The notes below the pieces were generated by a model. The model searched no databases. It was not told the DNA's origin and was given only the letters and a program-made list of their open reading frames with translations. A stretch of DNA of 64,000 nt. Origin: Idiomarina sp. Lineage in GTDB: Bacteria > Pseudomonadota > Gammaproteobacteria > Enterobacterales > Alteromonadaceae. Location: assembly GCA_020831965.1 (NCBI GenBank), contig JAFIFP010000001.1, positions 62,001 to 126,000 of the forward strand. The letters are read 5' to 3'. Position numbers and translations under genes: made by a program. The number at the start of each line of letters is the position of its first letter. Position 1 is the first letter of the stretch. Positions 7,746 to 14,934 of this stretch are shown here, piece by piece.

Positions 7746-8105
7746 TTAACGGTCGTCGAGCGTCATGTCGATTCTAACCGTCATGGGATAATCGTCGGCG
7801 TCGGTATAACGCCAGCGTCTGACTGCTCGGATAAGTTCAAGGTCAAATACGCCCTCGGGCTCGGAGCGCACCACGGTCGGGTCTTGCACTTGCCCAGCAC
7901 GGTCGACGATGAAGGCGACGATCACCATCCCTTCGATACGGTCTCTTACCGCTTCTGGTGGATAGCGCGGCTCCACACGCACAAGCAATTGTGGTTCTTC
8001 TGGTTGCTCAGGCTCGAGTGCGCTGCTGGCATGGGTTGTCGCTGGATAAAATGCCACGAGGGTCAGAACGGCCATCCCGCCGAGAATACTTAATACATTA
8101 CGCAT
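7746..8105 (-). CDS. Short TonB C-terminal-domain protein
   Basis: I start this at the ATG at 8105, which has an AAGGAG ribosome-binding site; the frame runs further upstream without one. The 119-residue product has a signal-peptide-like N-terminus (hydrophobic to about residue 24, then Ser-Ala-Leu-Glu), a short Pro/Glu-rich spacer, and a TonB C-terminal domain (VRVEPRYPPEAVRDRIEG, then VRRWRY). It lacks the long proline-rich periplasm-spanning region and ExbBD neighbours of a true TonB. It is more likely a small envelope protein with a TonB fold. Confidence 0.75.
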   Translation of the reverse strand: MRNVLSILGGMAVLTLVAFYPATTHASSALEPEQPEEPQLLVRVEPRYPPEAVRDRIEGMVIVAFIVDRAGQVQDPTVVRSEPEGVFDLELIRAVRRWRYTDADDYPMTVRIDMTLDDR

Positions 8106-8277
8106 CAGTGTTTGCTCCTTGCTAAACAGACTCTTCAGTATAGCAGTTGGGTCCCTTCTCACTCCGGCACAGAGCTGTTGGCAGTAATCATGACAAATAC
8201 ACATCTGTACACAATCTTTTCGTTCGGGAAAAACTACAAGAGCTACACTTAACCACAGCATCCTGACTGTTTTGGGA

Positions 8278-8307
8278 AAGCATTGTAGGCAAAAGCATTG
8301 TAGGCAA
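8278..8307. repeat. Exact 15-bp tandem duplication
   Basis: AAGCATTGTAGGCAA occurs twice in direct succession (8278-8292 and 8293-8307), just before the ribosome-binding AAGGAG of the phospholipase gene. It probably arose by a recent slippage event in the leader. Confidence 0.85.
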
Positions 8308-8320
8308 GGAGTACGCGAGC

Positions 8321-9292
8321 GTGTTGTACAGGATGAAGGAAGTGCGCGGTGCGCGATGGGTGAGTAGGTTGCTATTAGTCGGAGTGCTGTTTGCTGGCGT
8401 AGGTGTGCCGGTGGCGGCTGTGGCGAATCAAAGCGACGCAGATGAAGAGCCCGATGCGGTGCCCGTTGGGGAGTTTTTGAGCCGGTTTTGGGAATTGGAG
8501 GCTGAGCATAAACGTGGCTTATACGAAATGCGAACTTTCCATCCGAATTATCTATTGCCCTATCACTATACCTCGAGTGTGAATCGTCAACCGACTAGCC
8601 CGACCCGAGGGCCAAGTGAGTTAAACGAGACCTTTCGCGATGAAGAAGTAAAAATCCAACTCTCGTTGCGCACTAAGGTGTTGGAAGATTTTCTATTACC
8701 GAATGCGGATGTGTGGCTGGCTTATACACAGCGCTCTTTGTGGCAAGCGTGGAACCATGAAGACTCCGCGCCATTTCGAAGTACCGACCATCGGCCCGAA
8801 ATCTTCTACGTGATTCCATTGCCCGAGCGACTGGACCCCATTCCTGGGCCCGTGCGTTTGCAAATGATCCGAGTGGGTGTTGCGCATGAGTCGAATGGGC
8901 AAACTGAACCCAAGTCGCGAAGCTGGAATTATTGGACTATCGGTGGCGCGCTGCAAGTGTCGCAGGTCATTGTGGAGAGCACTTACAAGATACGAATTCC
9001 TGAGGGCGGTGATGACGACGACAACCCTGATCTGGTGAACTTCAAAGGGAATTTGGACACCCGGGTGAGTGGCTTGCTCGGCGTGACGGCGGTCAGTATG
9101 ACCCGCAGCTCCCACAACTTGTCGGTGCAACGCGGTTCATGGCAAATGGATATTACGCACCCGATTCGTCGCAGCATGCCGGAAGGCGCGCGCTATCACT
9201 TGCAGATTTTCTCGGGCTATGGAGAAACCATGTTGGATTACAACCATCGGCAGAATCGCATTGGGATTGGTTTCGTGTTGTTGAATATTTAA
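8321..9292 (+). CDS. pldA: Outer-membrane phospholipase A (OMPLA)
   Basis: 323 residues from a GTG with an AAGGAG site; an ATG lies 12 bases later. The signal peptide ends near residue 36. The mature part is a phospholipase A1 beta-barrel with His189 and Ser191 in the HESNGQ motif and Asn203 twelve residues on, the same spacing as the E. coli catalytic triad His142-Ser144-Asn156. OMPLA hydrolyses phospholipids that reach the outer leaflet of the outer membrane, acting as a calcium-dependent dimer. It is convergent with the sirtuin gene, with stop codons adjacent. Confidence 0.9.
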   Translation: MLYRMKEVRGARWVSRLLLVGVLFAGVGVPVAAVANQSDADEEPDAVPVGEFLSRFWELEAEHKRGLYEMRTFHPNYLLPYHYTSSVNRQPTSPTRGPSELNETFRDEEVKIQLSLRTKVLEDFLLPNADVWLAYTQRSLWQAWNHEDSAPFRSTDHRPEIFYVIPLPERLDPIPGPVRLQMIRVGVAHESNGQTEPKSRSWNYWTIGGALQVSQVIVESTYKIRIPEGGDDDDNPDLVNFKGNLDTRVSGLLGVTAVSMTRSSHNLSVQRGSWQMDITHPIRRSMPEGARYHLQIFSGYGETMLDYNHRQNRIGIGFVLLNI

Positions 9293-9979
9293 CTACGCGA
9301 GCTGCTTGAGCTCGTGCATGAGTTTGGGCAATTCCACACTAGCGGGTCCTTGGCGGTAATCGAAGCCGCTCGGGACAGCGTCGATGTCCTGAGTGACCAA
9401 ATAGCACTGGGCGTCCGGTCGCGGACAATCTACAAGGCTTGCAAACGGATAAACCGTGAGCGATGTGCCAACCACCAACACAATATCTGCTGCTGCCACT
9501 AACTCGACGGCTTCGTCCATGTGATTAATATATTCGCCAAACCAGACCACGTGAGGGCGCAGTTGTGCGCCTTCTGGACACTGGTCACCGAGTTGAATGT
9601 CCTGGCCTTTGAGATCAAAAAGTTCCCCGGAAACAGAGCTGCGCGCTTGCGTAATGAGGCCGTGAACATGAATGACTTGGCTTGAACCGGCACGTTCGTG
9701 CAAGTCGTCCACATTTTGTGTGACTATGGTGACGTCGAAGTCTTCTTCGGCTGCGGCGAGGGCTTGATGAGCCAGGTTCGGAAGCGCTTTGAGTACCTCT
9801 TGACGCCGGAAGTTATAGAAGTCGAGTACCAGTTTCGGGTTCTTATGAAAGGCTTCAGGGGTGGCGACTTCGTAGACTGAGTAGTTGTCCCACAAGCCGC
9901 CATTGTCACGGAAGGTGGCCAGTCCGCTCTCGGCACTGACACCCGCGCCGCTGAGCACCACCATAGATTTCCGTGCCAT
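9293..9979 (-). CDS. Sirtuin-type NAD-dependent protein deacylase
   Basis: 228 residues with the Rossmann opening GAGVSAESGLATFRDNGG (residues 11-28), the QNVDDLHERAG motif, catalytic His106 in HVHG, and the GTSLTVYP segment. Tyr55 and Arg58 form the Y-x-x-R pair typical of class III (SIRT5/CobB-like) enzymes that remove succinyl or malonyl groups from lysine. Oddly, the small domain has a single Cys (134) instead of the four that bind zinc, so the zinc site is lost or replaced. It is 10 bp downstream of the cytochrome b561 gene and possibly co-transcribed with it. Confidence 0.85.
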   Translation of the reverse strand: MARKSMVVLSGAGVSAESGLATFRDNGGLWDNYSVYEVATPEAFHKNPKLVLDFYNFRRQEVLKALPNLAHQALAAAEEDFDVTIVTQNVDDLHERAGSSQVIHVHGLITQARSSVSGELFDLKGQDIQLGDQCPEGAQLRPHVVWFGEYINHMDEAVELVAAADIVLVVGTSLTVYPFASLVDCPRPDAQCYLVTQDIDAVPSGFDYRQGPASVELPKLMHELKQLA

Positions 9980-9989
9980 GCCTAAACCC

Positions 9990-10535
9990 CTATTCCTTGC
10001 CTGTCATACTGTTTAACACACCGTCACGTTTCACCCAGCCATGATGTAAAGCCGCGCCAATGTGCACCAAAATCAGCAAGATAAAGCCAAGCGCGATGAG
10101 TCCGTGCAATTCTCGCAGAATGCCGTAGAGCGGCAGGCTGATAGGCAGCAGGGCGGGTAATACAAACAAGTCAAAGAAAACAATAGGCCGACCGGCAGCA
10201 TTCTGCATGAGATAGCCGGTAATGGGCATGGCGAACATGGCGGCATACAGCAAAATATGCGAAACGCGCGCGATGCGTTGTTGCCATGCTGGAACCGATG
10301 CCGGTAGCGCTGGTGCAGGGTTGCGTAAGCGAATGACGAGACGAATCACGACACCAATGAGTGCAATGACACCAAATGATTTATGCAGGCCGAGCAGGGT
10401 TAAATGCCAAGGCGCGAGGCTTTGCACCATGCTCAGGCCAGCAAAGAGGAGTGATAGCAGTAAGAAGGCCATGGCCCAATGCATAATGCGCGCGGCGCGA
10501 GTGTAATGCGTCGAGGTTGCGAGTGACTGGCTCAT
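9990..10535 (-). CDS. Cytochrome b561 family protein
   Basis: 181 residues with four membrane helices and the family pattern of haem-ligand histidines: HWAMAF (residue 19 region), a His in the GLHKSF helix, one in HILLYA and one in HIGAALHH. These proteins carry b-haem electrons across the inner membrane, often from quinol to a periplasmic acceptor. Its start overlaps the stop of the catalase-like peroxidase gene by 4 bp, so the pair is coupled. I infer that it feeds or anchors electron supply to that peroxidase. The sirtuin gene follows after 10 bp. Confidence 0.88.
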   Translation of the reverse strand: MSQSLATSTHYTRAARIMHWAMAFLLLSLLFAGLSMVQSLAPWHLTLLGLHKSFGVIALIGVVIRLVIRLRNPAPALPASVPAWQQRIARVSHILLYAAMFAMPITGYLMQNAAGRPIVFFDLFVLPALLPISLPLYGILRELHGLIALGFILLILVHIGAALHHGWVKRDGVLNSMTGKE

Positions 10536-11605
10536 GGTTGCGCCTCCGTCCGTTGATTAAAGGCATTTTCCCGCGCACGGCGGCGATAAGATTCGGCATA
10601 GGCGGCTGACCGGGCACGTAAGATCTGATCCTGAGTGGCCGCCATACCCTTCGGAAGAATCAGAGGGTCAAAATTCAGAGCATCACAATTGCGGCCCGCT
10701 TCATTGGAGGCCATGTATGCTTCATGAATGATGAGGGTGCCAGCGCTGACCTGCTGATGACCTTCTCCCCAAAGGAGAGTGGGATCGGCAGGGTCGTCGT
10801 CGGCATTGGCAAGCGTGAAATTGAAATTGAACTCCACTGGCCCATGCTCAAGACGCGCCATAAATTCATGAATCAGTACGTCTGGGTTATCGGTGTCTAG
10901 CGCCGCTGGGTCACTGGTGGCTGAGTCAACGGGTACCGCCGCCCAACGCACAGCTTGGCGATTACCGTTGGCGTCGATTAAGTAAAAGGCATTGATACTG
11001 TGATAGCGCTCGGTGGCGAAGCTGCCAGTGGGTGAGTATGAAGCCTGCCAGGTGAGGAATGCTTGTGTTTCGGGATGCTCAGCAAAAAAGGCGCCAATGC
11101 GGGCTGGGTCGCGTTCGCCTGTTTCTGGGTCTGGCGAGAGCGCAACAATTTGTTTATGGAAATCCGCAGGGGTTCGCACCGGCATGACTGGTGGTGTGTT
11201 CATCGCCGTTTGCCAACGCGTGCTGCCAGAACCAAAGCTCAGTGCCAGACTACGAACAGGAGCGGCAAGATCGGGAGCCGTGGGGTTGTTCCCAGCGGTG
11301 GAAATACGCCCGAGGAACGGAGTTGCCCCATTTTGGAATATGCCTGCTGAACTGAACGATGAAAGCTCACCGTTGGCGACAAACTCACCGGCAACACAGA
11401 AACCTTTTGCGTGTGCACGGCGAAAGCCGAGATGCGGTGAAGCGCCTTGTTGCAAGTCGACAAAGTCTTGCGCGGTAACGGGTTGTTGACCGAGGCCATT
11501 TGCAATCGCGAAAAACAGCGCGCCGAGTCCGCCGACCACAACAGTAATTCCGGCGTAGCGGAGCGCGAGAGGGGAGTCTTTGAGTAATGCCATGGAACCA
11601 ACCAC
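10532..11605 (-). CDS. Exported catalase-like haem peroxidase
   Basis: About 357 residues; an internal ATG at 11593 (MALLKDSP) is an equally good start. A hydrophobic N-terminal segment (about 15-38) anchors or exports the protein. The body belongs to the short catalase-related peroxidases (SrpA-like): the distal His in RRAHAKG, a VRSLALSF region and the terminal DQILRARSAAYAESYRRR segment with a Tyr that fits the proximal haem ligand. These reduce peroxides or organic hydroperoxides rather than dismutating peroxide efficiently. It is paired with cytochrome b561, suggesting a quinol-fed periplasmic peroxidase. Confidence 0.85.
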   Translation of the reverse strand: MVGSMALLKDSPLALRYAGITVVVGGLGALFFAIANGLGQQPVTAQDFVDLQQGASPHLGFRRAHAKGFCVAGEFVANGELSSFSSAGIFQNGATPFLGRISTAGNNPTAPDLAAPVRSLALSFGSGSTRWQTAMNTPPVMPVRTPADFHKQIVALSPDPETGERDPARIGAFFAEHPETQAFLTWQASYSPTGSFATERYHSINAFYLIDANGNRQAVRWAAVPVDSATSDPAALDTDNPDVLIHEFMARLEHGPVEFNFNFTLANADDDPADPTLLWGEGHQQVSAGTLIIHEAYMASNEAGRNCDALNFDPLILPKGMAATQDQILRARSAAYAESYRRRARENAFNQRTEAQP

Positions 11606-11673
11606 TCAGTTGAATGAAATAGATTGGTTCAGTATATGGGATTTTTGTGCCAAGCGATCAGATGGCGGGCGTT

Positions 11674-11889
11674 TTAAGATTTCTGATATTGAAATACGTC
11701 TTCTAGGGCGCAATGAAACTGTTGGGCAATACGAAACGCAGTTTCAAGCGAAGGCGAATAACGGCGCTGTTCGATGGCAGCGATGGTTTGTCGCGTTACG
11801 CCAACGGCTTCGCCGAGTTCGCCTTGTGTCATGCCCTTTGCTTCGCGCAGTTCGCGCACACTGTTTGTAATAGGTAGTTGTTTACTCAC
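11674..11889 (-). CDS. Small XRE-family regulator
   Basis: 71 residues, almost entirely a Cro/CI helix-turn-helix: residues 10-65 with MTQGELGEAVGVTRQTIAAI as the HTH and a PSLETAFRIAQ tail. It is of the compact, single-domain kind often paired with small membrane proteins. It lies 49 bp downstream of the membrane-protein gene at 11939 on the same strand. I infer that it is in one operon with that gene and binds the two 20-bp palindromes at 12399-12460, giving autoregulation. What signal it answers is unknown. Confidence 0.85.
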   Translation of the reverse strand: MSKQLPITNSVRELREAKGMTQGELGEAVGVTRQTIAAIEQRRYSPSLETAFRIAQQFHCALEDVFQYQKS

Positions 11890-11938
11890 CTGATCTCCTT
11901 TGCAGCCTAGTTACTGACTTGAGGTTGCACTGAGAAAT

Positions 11939-12358
11939 TTAAATGCCGCGGCGATAATAGAAGATTCTGCTCAGGTATTCACCCACTTGGCTCGCGATAA
12001 GTGCAGCAAAGACCATATAGAACAACAGGTTTGCTTGCTCGTAGAAGAGGAAGTGACCCAGAGCAGTAACCGCACCGATACCGAGAATCAGACCCGAAAT
12101 ATGACCGGCACGTTCATCGATAATGCGGTCCCGCTCGTCACGAGGCGCGTTGGCGTCTTTGGGAAAGATGATGCTGAGCACAATGTGACTGATCACCGTC
12201 CAAATGATAAGCGTGATGGTGAAGCTTAAGAGGCTACCAAAGTTTGGCGCTATGATTTCACCTGGCGGTGATAACTGCCAGATTCTGAAGAAGTAGAAGC
12301 CAGCGATTATTACTAATACATGGAGCATGACCCAGGCAGAGATTTCGCGGAATGACAT
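11939..12358 (-). CDS. Unknown four-segment membrane protein partnered with XRE regulator
   Basis: I start this at the ATG at 12358 (MSFREISAWVM), which has an AAGGA site 7 bases upstream. The open frame extends to 12460 but through palindromic operators. The 139-residue product has four hydrophobic helices and a charged central loop (PKDANAPRDERDRIIDERAGH). It resembles small membrane proteins commonly encoded with YozG-like XRE regulators (DUF2178-like); this assignment is tentative. It is first in a two-gene operon with the XRE regulator. Confidence 0.7.
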   Translation of the reverse strand: MSFREISAWVMLHVLVIIAGFYFFRIWQLSPPGEIIAPNFGSLLSFTITLIIWTVISHIVLSIIFPKDANAPRDERDRIIDERAGHISGLILGIGAVTALGHFLFYEQANLLFYMVFAALIASQVGEYLSRIFYYRRGI

Positions 12359-12398
12359 GAGAGTATCCTTCTGTGTTGGAAATACTATTTTGCAGTGG

Positions 12399-12460
12399 AT
12401 GTTAATAATATTTAACATCAGGATATATGAGTTTTCACCTATGTCAAATATTTTTAACAT
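12399..12460. promoter_or_regulatory. Twin 20-bp palindromic operators
   Basis: ATGTTAA-N6-TTAACAT at 12399-12418 (with an extra G/C pair outside) is a perfect inverted repeat. ATGTCAA-N6-TTAACAT at 12441-12460 differs at one base. Centres are 42 bp apart, four helical turns. They lie just upstream of the membrane-protein/XRE operon, so the small XRE protein is the obvious candidate to bind them. Confidence 0.7.
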
Positions 12461-12490
12461 GGGTGTGTTTTGTAAGAGGCTATTTCGTAT

Positions 12491-13369
12491 TTAGCGAAGG
12501 CGCTCGTTGATAGACGACTCGAGGCTTTCGAGACGCAGCCAGAAGGCGCGAACGGTCATAGTACGAGGGAAGTCACGGCGATGAATAATGAGGTCTTGGC
12601 GTTTACTCAGTACCGGAGCCCAAGGGTTTGGCTTTAATTCAACGCGGCGAATTTGCGCGTAAGGAATGCGGAAGGTCCAGATCGGAAAAGTGATTTCCAA
12701 GCAATCAGGTTTTACTTCTGCTTTTGTCGGCATGCGGACATAGAAGTAAGTTTTCAGGATAAATACAAGTAACAGGAAGTAGAGAATGTTGCTGTCGCCT
12801 ATCCACTCTCTCGCTCTGGCAAAGTCGTGGATTCCAAGGAGGTAAACGAAGCCAGGTAGGATGAAGAACAATGAAACAAAGGTGATAAGGCCATAAAAGA
12901 AGTCGCGGCCGTAAGTGACGTCACCGTAAAAGGTTAATTGTTCCGCGTCTTCATGATTGAGTTTTACGCGACGTGTAACAACGGTTTTCAGTGCTTCGGC
13001 GTCGTGGAGCCAGCGCGGGATAGTAAATATGACTTGGCCTTCTTTATTCAGTAACAGCAGATGCTTTTCTTGGCGTTTCACTTCGATGTGATAAACATCG
13101 TCCCAGCGAGCACGCTGCGCTTCTTTATCGTTTCTGGTTAACCAAATGGCGTCTCGGTCATAGGCGATCACCGTATTAGACATGCGCCAATGAATAAACC
13201 AGAGGGACCCGAGCACGACGGGGGAGAGGAACAAAGCAAGTTGAGAGAATGGCACGACTTGAAGTAGGTCGGAAAGGAATAACGAAACCATCGCCCAAAT
13301 TAAAATAACGCCCAGAATAGTACTGGTCGTCATGCGTCCAAAATGCAATTGCTGTGCTTCCGCTTTCAT
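12491..13369 (-). CDS. Membrane protein with PH-like domains
   Basis: 292 residues. Two hydrophobic helices near residues 14-60 precede a beta-rich stretch (about 70-140; VIAYDRDAIWLTRNDKEA, then RARWDDVYHIEV) that looks like a bacterial PH (bPH) domain. A second pair of helices (about 155-205) precedes a second beta-rich tail with a similar YAQIRRVELKPNPW turn. I infer two PH-like halves on one membrane protein. The biochemical role of such proteins is mostly unknown. It appears monocistronic. Confidence 0.55.
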   Translation of the reverse strand: MKAEAQQLHFGRMTTSTILGVILIWAMVSLFLSDLLQVVPFSQLALFLSPVVLGSLWFIHWRMSNTVIAYDRDAIWLTRNDKEAQRARWDDVYHIEVKRQEKHLLLLNKEGQVIFTIPRWLHDAEALKTVVTRRVKLNHEDAEQLTFYGDVTYGRDFFYGLITFVSLFFILPGFVYLLGIHDFARAREWIGDSNILYFLLLVFILKTYFYVRMPTKAEVKPDCLEITFPIWTFRIPYAQIRRVELKPNPWAPVLSKRQDLIIHRRDFPRTMTVRAFWLRLESLESSINERLR

Positions 13370-13477
13370 GCGCCCGCGCCTCTCTCAATCTCCACCGACT
13401 TAATTTATGCGAATGTTAACCACTTGTAAATAAATTCAACCCCACCCCTCCATCCCTTCCGCAATACCCCCCTTTTA

Positions 13478-13671
13478 AATTGGGGTCAGATGAACTTCTC
13501 AGGCCCATTCGTCGGCTAAGTGATTGCTTAATTGAGACTCTCTTTTTTGGGGTCAGACCCTAAAATCGGGTGCATAGTGTTTAGTGACAATAATATCTCG
13601 ACTTTTTAGATAGTTACGGATACATAATTGAGGGTCTGACCCCAATATTTGTTGTTCTGACCCTAATTTTA
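13478..13671. repeat. Dispersed GGGTCAGA repeat, copy 2
   Basis: This fills most of a 313-bp gene-free gap. Elements in order are TTGGGGTCAGATGAAC (about 13480), TTGGGGTCAGACCC (about 13547), GGGTCTGACCCCAA (about 13632) and GTTCTGACCC (about 13654). The inner pair and outer pair are inverted, so the whole can fold as nested hairpins. It stops 12 bp before the start of the outer-membrane protein gene at 13683. I see nothing else in this gap. Confidence 0.75.
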
Positions 13672-13682
13672 GAGAGTGATGT

Positions 13683-14306
13683 ATGAAGAAGATGCTGAGT
13701 GCATTGATGGTTGTTGCTGCGGGTTCTTTGGTTTCAGGGCTGGCTTCTGCGAATCAAATTACCTATGACCACGTGGGTGTGAGTTATGTGAGCTATGGCT
13801 CTGGTTCCGAGAGCTTAACGGGAGCGCGGCTTGATTTCAGCCGTCGGGTGCATGAACAGTTCTATTTAACCGGAAGCTGGACTCGGGTTTCCGATAGCTT
13901 TTCCGAGTTTCAATCAACGGTGCAGTTTAACGTGAAAGTCGAAGGCAACGAGCTTCTATTTGGCGGTGGTTTCCGCGGAGCTTTACAGGACAACATGGAC
14001 TGGTTTGTCGAAGGTGGGTTAGCGCACATTGCCATTAAAGCGAGTGTTAATTCATCATGGTTCGGCAATGAGAGCTTCAACGACGACGAATCAGGAGTAT
14101 TCCTTAGTACTGGGTTGAATTCCCGGCTAGCGCCAGGCGTGGAAGGTCGAGTATTTGTTAAGCGCTTGCAAATCAGCGGCGAAAGCGAAAATGAAATCGG
14201 AGTGCTCGGGCGTTTTCGCGTAATGCATAACCTCCACCTCACCGCCGGTCTTTCGCGGATATCAAGCGACAACTTTCTCCGCGCGGGCATAAGCTACGCG
14301 TTCTAA
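13683..14306 (+). CDS. Small outer-membrane beta-barrel protein
   Basis: 207 residues with a clean signal peptide (MKKMLSALMVVAAGS to the cleavage after Ala-Ser-Ala). The mature part alternates hydrophobic and polar residues and ends with Phe, as expected for BAM-assembled barrels of about eight strands. It resembles OmpW/opacity-like porins only in architecture; I cannot assign a family. Its start codon lies immediately after a copy of the dispersed repeat, so its ribosome-binding region (AGAGAG) is part of, or next to, the repeat. Confidence 0.75.
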   Translation: MKKMLSALMVVAAGSLVSGLASANQITYDHVGVSYVSYGSGSESLTGARLDFSRRVHEQFYLTGSWTRVSDSFSEFQSTVQFNVKVEGNELLFGGGFRGALQDNMDWFVEGGLAHIAIKASVNSSWFGNESFNDDESGVFLSTGLNSRLAPGVEGRVFVKRLQISGESENEIGVLGRFRVMHNLHLTAGLSRISSDNFLRAGISYAF

Positions 14307-14329
14307 ACTCCTCTTATCTATCAATCGCT

Positions 14330-14372
14330 TGAGCAGTTCTAGGCCTTAGCGCTGCTCAGGTGTTTATTTTTT
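14330..14372 (+). terminator. Possible terminator after the barrel gene
   Basis: TGAGCAG (14330-14336) pairs with CTGCTCA (14352-14358), with a 15-base loop, and is followed by a T-rich run ending near 14372. The loop is long, so efficiency is uncertain. Confidence 0.45.
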
Positions 14373-14415
14373 GGCCGTTATTGGTCGCATTTATTGGGTA
14401 AAACTCAAGATATAT

Positions 14416-14443
14416 TTGACTTTCATGGGAATTAGCGTAACCT
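14416..14443 (+). promoter_or_regulatory. Promoter of the cold-shock gene
   Basis: TTGACT (14416-14421) and TAACCT (14438-14443) are separated by 16 bases. Transcription from here would give a leader of about 140 nucleotides (to 14590) before the cold-shock ATG, the length range of cspA-type leaders that fold differently at low temperature. I do not see the E. coli cold-box sequence itself. Confidence 0.5.
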
Positions 14444-14590
14444 AGACCTCGGTTAGAAAATATTAGTTAGTCCTACACTTCGCAGAGTTATTCGTAATTA
14501 CCTCCGTTTTGTTGCATTTACAACCTATTATTTCCTCGCCAAAGAATGCCTCGCAAAGGCGAATTTTATATATTTTTTAGGATGTTAATT

Positions 14591-14800
14591 ATGTCTACTA
14601 CTGTTACTGGTACTGTTAAATGGTTCAATGAGTCTAAAGGCTTTGGTTTCATCGAGCGTGAAGGCGGTCCTGACGTGTTTGCACACTTCAGCGCTATCAC
14701 TGGCTCTGGATTCAAAACTTTGGCTGAAGGCCAAGCAGTTCAGTTCACCATTACTCAGGGCGCTAAAGGCCCACAAGCTGAGAACATTGTACCGGTCTAA
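14591..14800 (+). CDS. Cold-shock protein, CspA family
   Basis: 69 residues from the ATG at 14591 ([12 protein letters not shown]); the frame open upstream is leader. It is a single cold-shock OB-fold with RNP1 (GFGFIE) and RNP2 (VFAHFSAI), which bind single-stranded RNA or DNA. Family length is 65-75. It acts as an RNA chaperone, and with this long AT-rich leader it is probably cold-induced, though constitutive members exist. It is monocistronic, closed by a strong terminator at 14850. Confidence 0.93.
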   Translation: MSTTVTGTVKWFNESKGFGFIEREGGPDVFAHFSAITGSGFKTLAEGQAVQFTITQGAKGPQAENIVPV

Positions 14801-14849
14801 ATGACTGACGGCCTAATCCGCCGACAATGAAAAGCAACTGATTCCGAAC

Positions 14850-14873
14850 GGGGCCTATATGGCCCCCTTTTTT
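14850..14873 (+). terminator. Rho-independent terminator of the cold-shock gene
   Basis: GGGGCC pairs with GGCCCC around a five-base loop (14850-14866) and is followed by a C and six T residues. Confidence 0.9.
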
Positions 14874-14934
14874 ATGGCAAAATATAAAGTAAGTAGACCT
14901 TTAGTAGGTCACAACGCCAAGTAGGAATACACAG

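Noticed and set aside
8190-8252. A 20-codon frame in the divergent region before pldA
   Set aside because: No Shine-Dalgarno site and no other evidence.
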